The notes beneath the pieces were generated by a model that saw nothing but the letters and a program-made list of their open reading frames with translations, did no database searches and had not been told where the DNA came from. A DNA stretch of 64,000 bases from Bacillota bacterium. GTDB taxonomy: Bacteria; Bacillota; Bacilli; Paenibacillales; UBA4045. Positions within the stretch are counted from its first letter, which is position 1. Each line of letters opens with the position of its first letter. This document shows positions 62,424-64,000 of this stretch, one piece after another. The translations under genes and the position numbers were made by a program. Location of the stretch: NCBI GenBank assembly GCA_023441055.1, contig JAEZQY010000008.1, positions 124,001 through 188,000 of the forward strand. The letters are read 5' to 3'.

Positions 62424-64000
62424 TTATTGAATTCTAGCGAGCGCAGCATTATAGATATCTTCCATCTCTTTGGCGCCCTGCTCAATCAACTTCTGCTGGA
62501 AGCTTGCAAATTCACTTAGTGGGCGTGTTCCCATAATGAACTTATCAATCTCTTGCTCATAATAAACATTCACTTTATTCTCCAGCTTCTTAAGTGCATC
62601 CATCTCCTCGTCAGTAAATGGCGGATTCATCACTTGGTGTGTAATTTCGCCCGATTCAGTAAAGGCATCAATCTGCTTGGCCATCTCCAGCATATATGGG
62701 TCAGTAGTCGTCGTATCCCACGTCTCATCGACATGGACAGCAAAACCGAATAATCCAAGTCCTACTTCGCCACGCATCATGGACACAAGATCGCCGCCCT
62801 TGTCTTTCACCTTGTCTTGAAGCTGCTGTGTAGGCATATGCATACCATTCTCAATGGTGTAGTGCTCACCTTCCAGTCCGAAGTTCGTGAGGATTGTGCC
62901 CTCCTCTGAGTAGAAGTAATCGAACAGCTTAACGATTGCTTCCGGGTCAGACACTTTAGAGCTAATGGCATAATCGTCTTCCAGCCAATCGCGTTGATAA
63001 CGCTGGGCTCTTGCTTCACCGAAGCTATTCGTCATGGGATCGAGCATTTGGAAACGATAAGAAGGATCGAGCTGCTTCAATGCTGGATTGAATACACGTG
63101 CACCGAAGGAATTGTTGTCATAATAGAAGAACGACTTGCCTGAAGACAGCTTCTCCCAAGCCATATCCTGCGTATTTATGGCATAGTCAGGATCGAAGAT
63201 GCCGTCTGCATACATATTGGCCATAAATGAAATAACTTCTTTGAAGTTCTCGTGAGTAGCACCATAAATATATCGCTGCTCATTGGGCTCATAATAGACT
63301 GGAGCTCTGCCGCCGCCTCCCGAGCCTAACGGGAAGCTGAGCAAGTTAATCGTGCTTAATGTTTTCTGACGCGTTGTCCATGGATGGCTGTCCGGGTACA
63401 GACGCTTAAGCTCCTTTAATACTTGATATAGCTCGTCCCACGTTTCCGGGGTCTTCAGATTATGCTTTTCTAGTAAATCCATGCGAATCAAAGGCTGCGG
63501 AGCAACGCTCACGCGATAATTCTCAAGCAACGGGAAGCTGTATAGCTCACCGTCTACCATAAGCTTTTTGATTTCTGGACGATCTTCAATAAGCTTCATG
63601 AAATTGGGCATCAGATGCTGGTAGTCACTCAGATTAAGGAATATACCAGTACGCGCATAAGTTTGAACTTCTTTGCCAGTAAGGCGCATAACATCCGGAA
63701 TATTATTGGTCGCTATTAGTGATGTCTTTTTTTCCGAGTAACTGCTGTTTGGCACCAATTCCAGCTTAATATTGACATTCATTCTTTTACTAATCTCATC
63801 AAGAATCGGCAGATTAGTTAACATCGGCTGATTTGGTGAATCAGCAGCCATCCAGGTCACATTTACAGGCGTACTAGGTACGTTGGAATTTCCTGAGCTG
63901 TTAGAGCTGCTTGAACTGTTTGTTTTACTCGAGCTATTGCTAGGCGAGTTGTTCCCGTTCGTACCGCAGGCCGCGATAACGGCTGCAATCAGAATGAGAA
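62424..64000 (-). CDS. Sugar-binding lipoprotein (LplA type), N-terminus cut by window edge
   Basis: The frame stays open to the right edge. Reading beyond the internal Met at 63860 reveals the end of a signal peptide with lipobox VIAAC (Cys codon at 63966-63968) and a long Ser/Asn linker, so the gene is larger than 478 residues and starts outside the window. The mature domain (LPILDEISKRMNVNIKLELVPNSSY) is of the LplA group. First gene of the cluster with two permeases and the sialidase-like protein. Confidence 0.92.
   Translation of the reverse strand, partial: LILIAAVIAACGTNGNNSPSNSSSKTNSSSSSNSSGNSNVPSTPVNVTWMAADSPNQPMLTNLPILDEISKRMNVNIKLELVPNSSYSEKKTSLIATNNIPDVMRLTGKEVQTYARTGIFLNLSDYQHLMPNFMKLIEDRPEIKKLMVDGELYSFPLLENYRVSVAPQPLIRMDLLEKHNLKTPETWDELYQVLKELKRLYPDSHPWTTRQKTLSTINLLSFPLGSGGGGRAPVYYEPNEQRYIYGATHENFKEVISFMANMYADGIFDPDYAINTQDMAWEKLSSGKSFFYYDNNSFGARVFNPALKQLDPSYRFQMLDPMTNSFGEARAQRYQRDWLEDDYAISSKVSDPEAIVKLFDYFYSEEGTILTNFGLEGEHYTIENGMHMPTQQLQDKVKDKGGDLVSMMRGEVGLGLFGFAVHVDETWDTTTTDPYMLEMAKQIDAFTESGEITHQVMNPPFTDEEMDALKKLENKVNVYYEQEIDKFIMGTRPLSEFASFQQKLIEQGAKEMEDIYNAALARIQ

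Noticed and set aside
63860..63965. Repetitive Ser/Asn codons near the right edge, resembling a sequence repeat
   Set aside because: They encode the flexible linker after the lipobox of the binding protein, a common feature of such lipoproteins.
1..64000. CRISPR array, insertion sequence, tRNA or rRNA genes
   Set aside because: No regularly spaced repeats, transposase frames or structural-RNA signatures were found on reading both strands.

Overview
The window looks like chromosome of an endospore-forming, Gram-positive member of the Paenibacillaceae (Paenibacillus or Cohnella type). The evidence is repeated YesN/YesM-type two-component systems next to LplA/LplB/YtcP-type sugar importers, lipobox-bearing solute-binding proteins, many glycoside hydrolases, and a DUF3231 gene with a sigma-G-like forespore promoter. 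No rRNA, tRNA, CRISPR array, insertion sequence or phage gene was seen. Nearly all genes lie on the minus strand; the plus-strand genes are a LacI regulator (21.5 kb), a secreted glycosidase (55.7 kb) and the DUF3231 gene (58.9 kb).

Region 1 (1-9.9 kb, minus): response regulator, sensor kinase, solute-binding lipoprotein, two permeases, an alginate-lyase-family protein and a GH42 beta-galactosidase cut by the window edge. Region 2 (10-13.2 kb): a LacI regulator and a sulfatase in tandem behind an operator-like palindrome, and a small membrane protein gene. Region 3 (13.3-21.4 kb): a second YesM/YesN pair, a second importer (lipoprotein plus two permeases) with a visible promoter and cre-like site, and a MOP-type membrane transporter divergent from another LacI regulator that has a perfect palindrome in its promoter.

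Region 4 (22.5-57.9 kb) is the centrepiece: about 27 kb of 18 closely packed minus-strand genes that read as a dedicated uptake and catabolism operon for apiose-containing glycans. In transcription order it encodes a solute-binding lipoprotein, a large membrane-anchored binding protein with carbohydrate-binding-like domains, two permeases, an NHL/YIP1 membrane protein, a DUF5696 membrane protein, two more permeases, a GH140 (apiosidase-family) enzyme, an FAD oxidoreductase, GH3 and GH2 enzymes, a lipoprotein glycosidase, and then the oxidative D-apiose pathway: ApnL lactonase, a RuBisCO-like protein, OiaK kinase, ApnO oxidoisomerase and ApsD apiose dehydrogenase. Upstream are a third response regulator, sensor kinase and solute-binding protein and, divergently, a secreted paralogue of the lipoprotein glycosidase with a cre site on its promoter. 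The inferred logic is surface trimming by the two related glycosidases, import of apiosides, cytoplasmic release of apiose by GH140 with help from GH2/GH3, and oxidation to a RuBisCO-like-protein step that feeds central metabolism.

Region 5 (58-64 kb): an arylamine N-acetyltransferase, the DUF3231 spore gene, and a fifth import cluster (sialidase-like BNR protein, two permeases, and a solute-binding lipoprotein cut by the right edge). No sugar-ABC ATPase occurs anywhere in the window, so all importers presumably share an ATPase encoded elsewhere.
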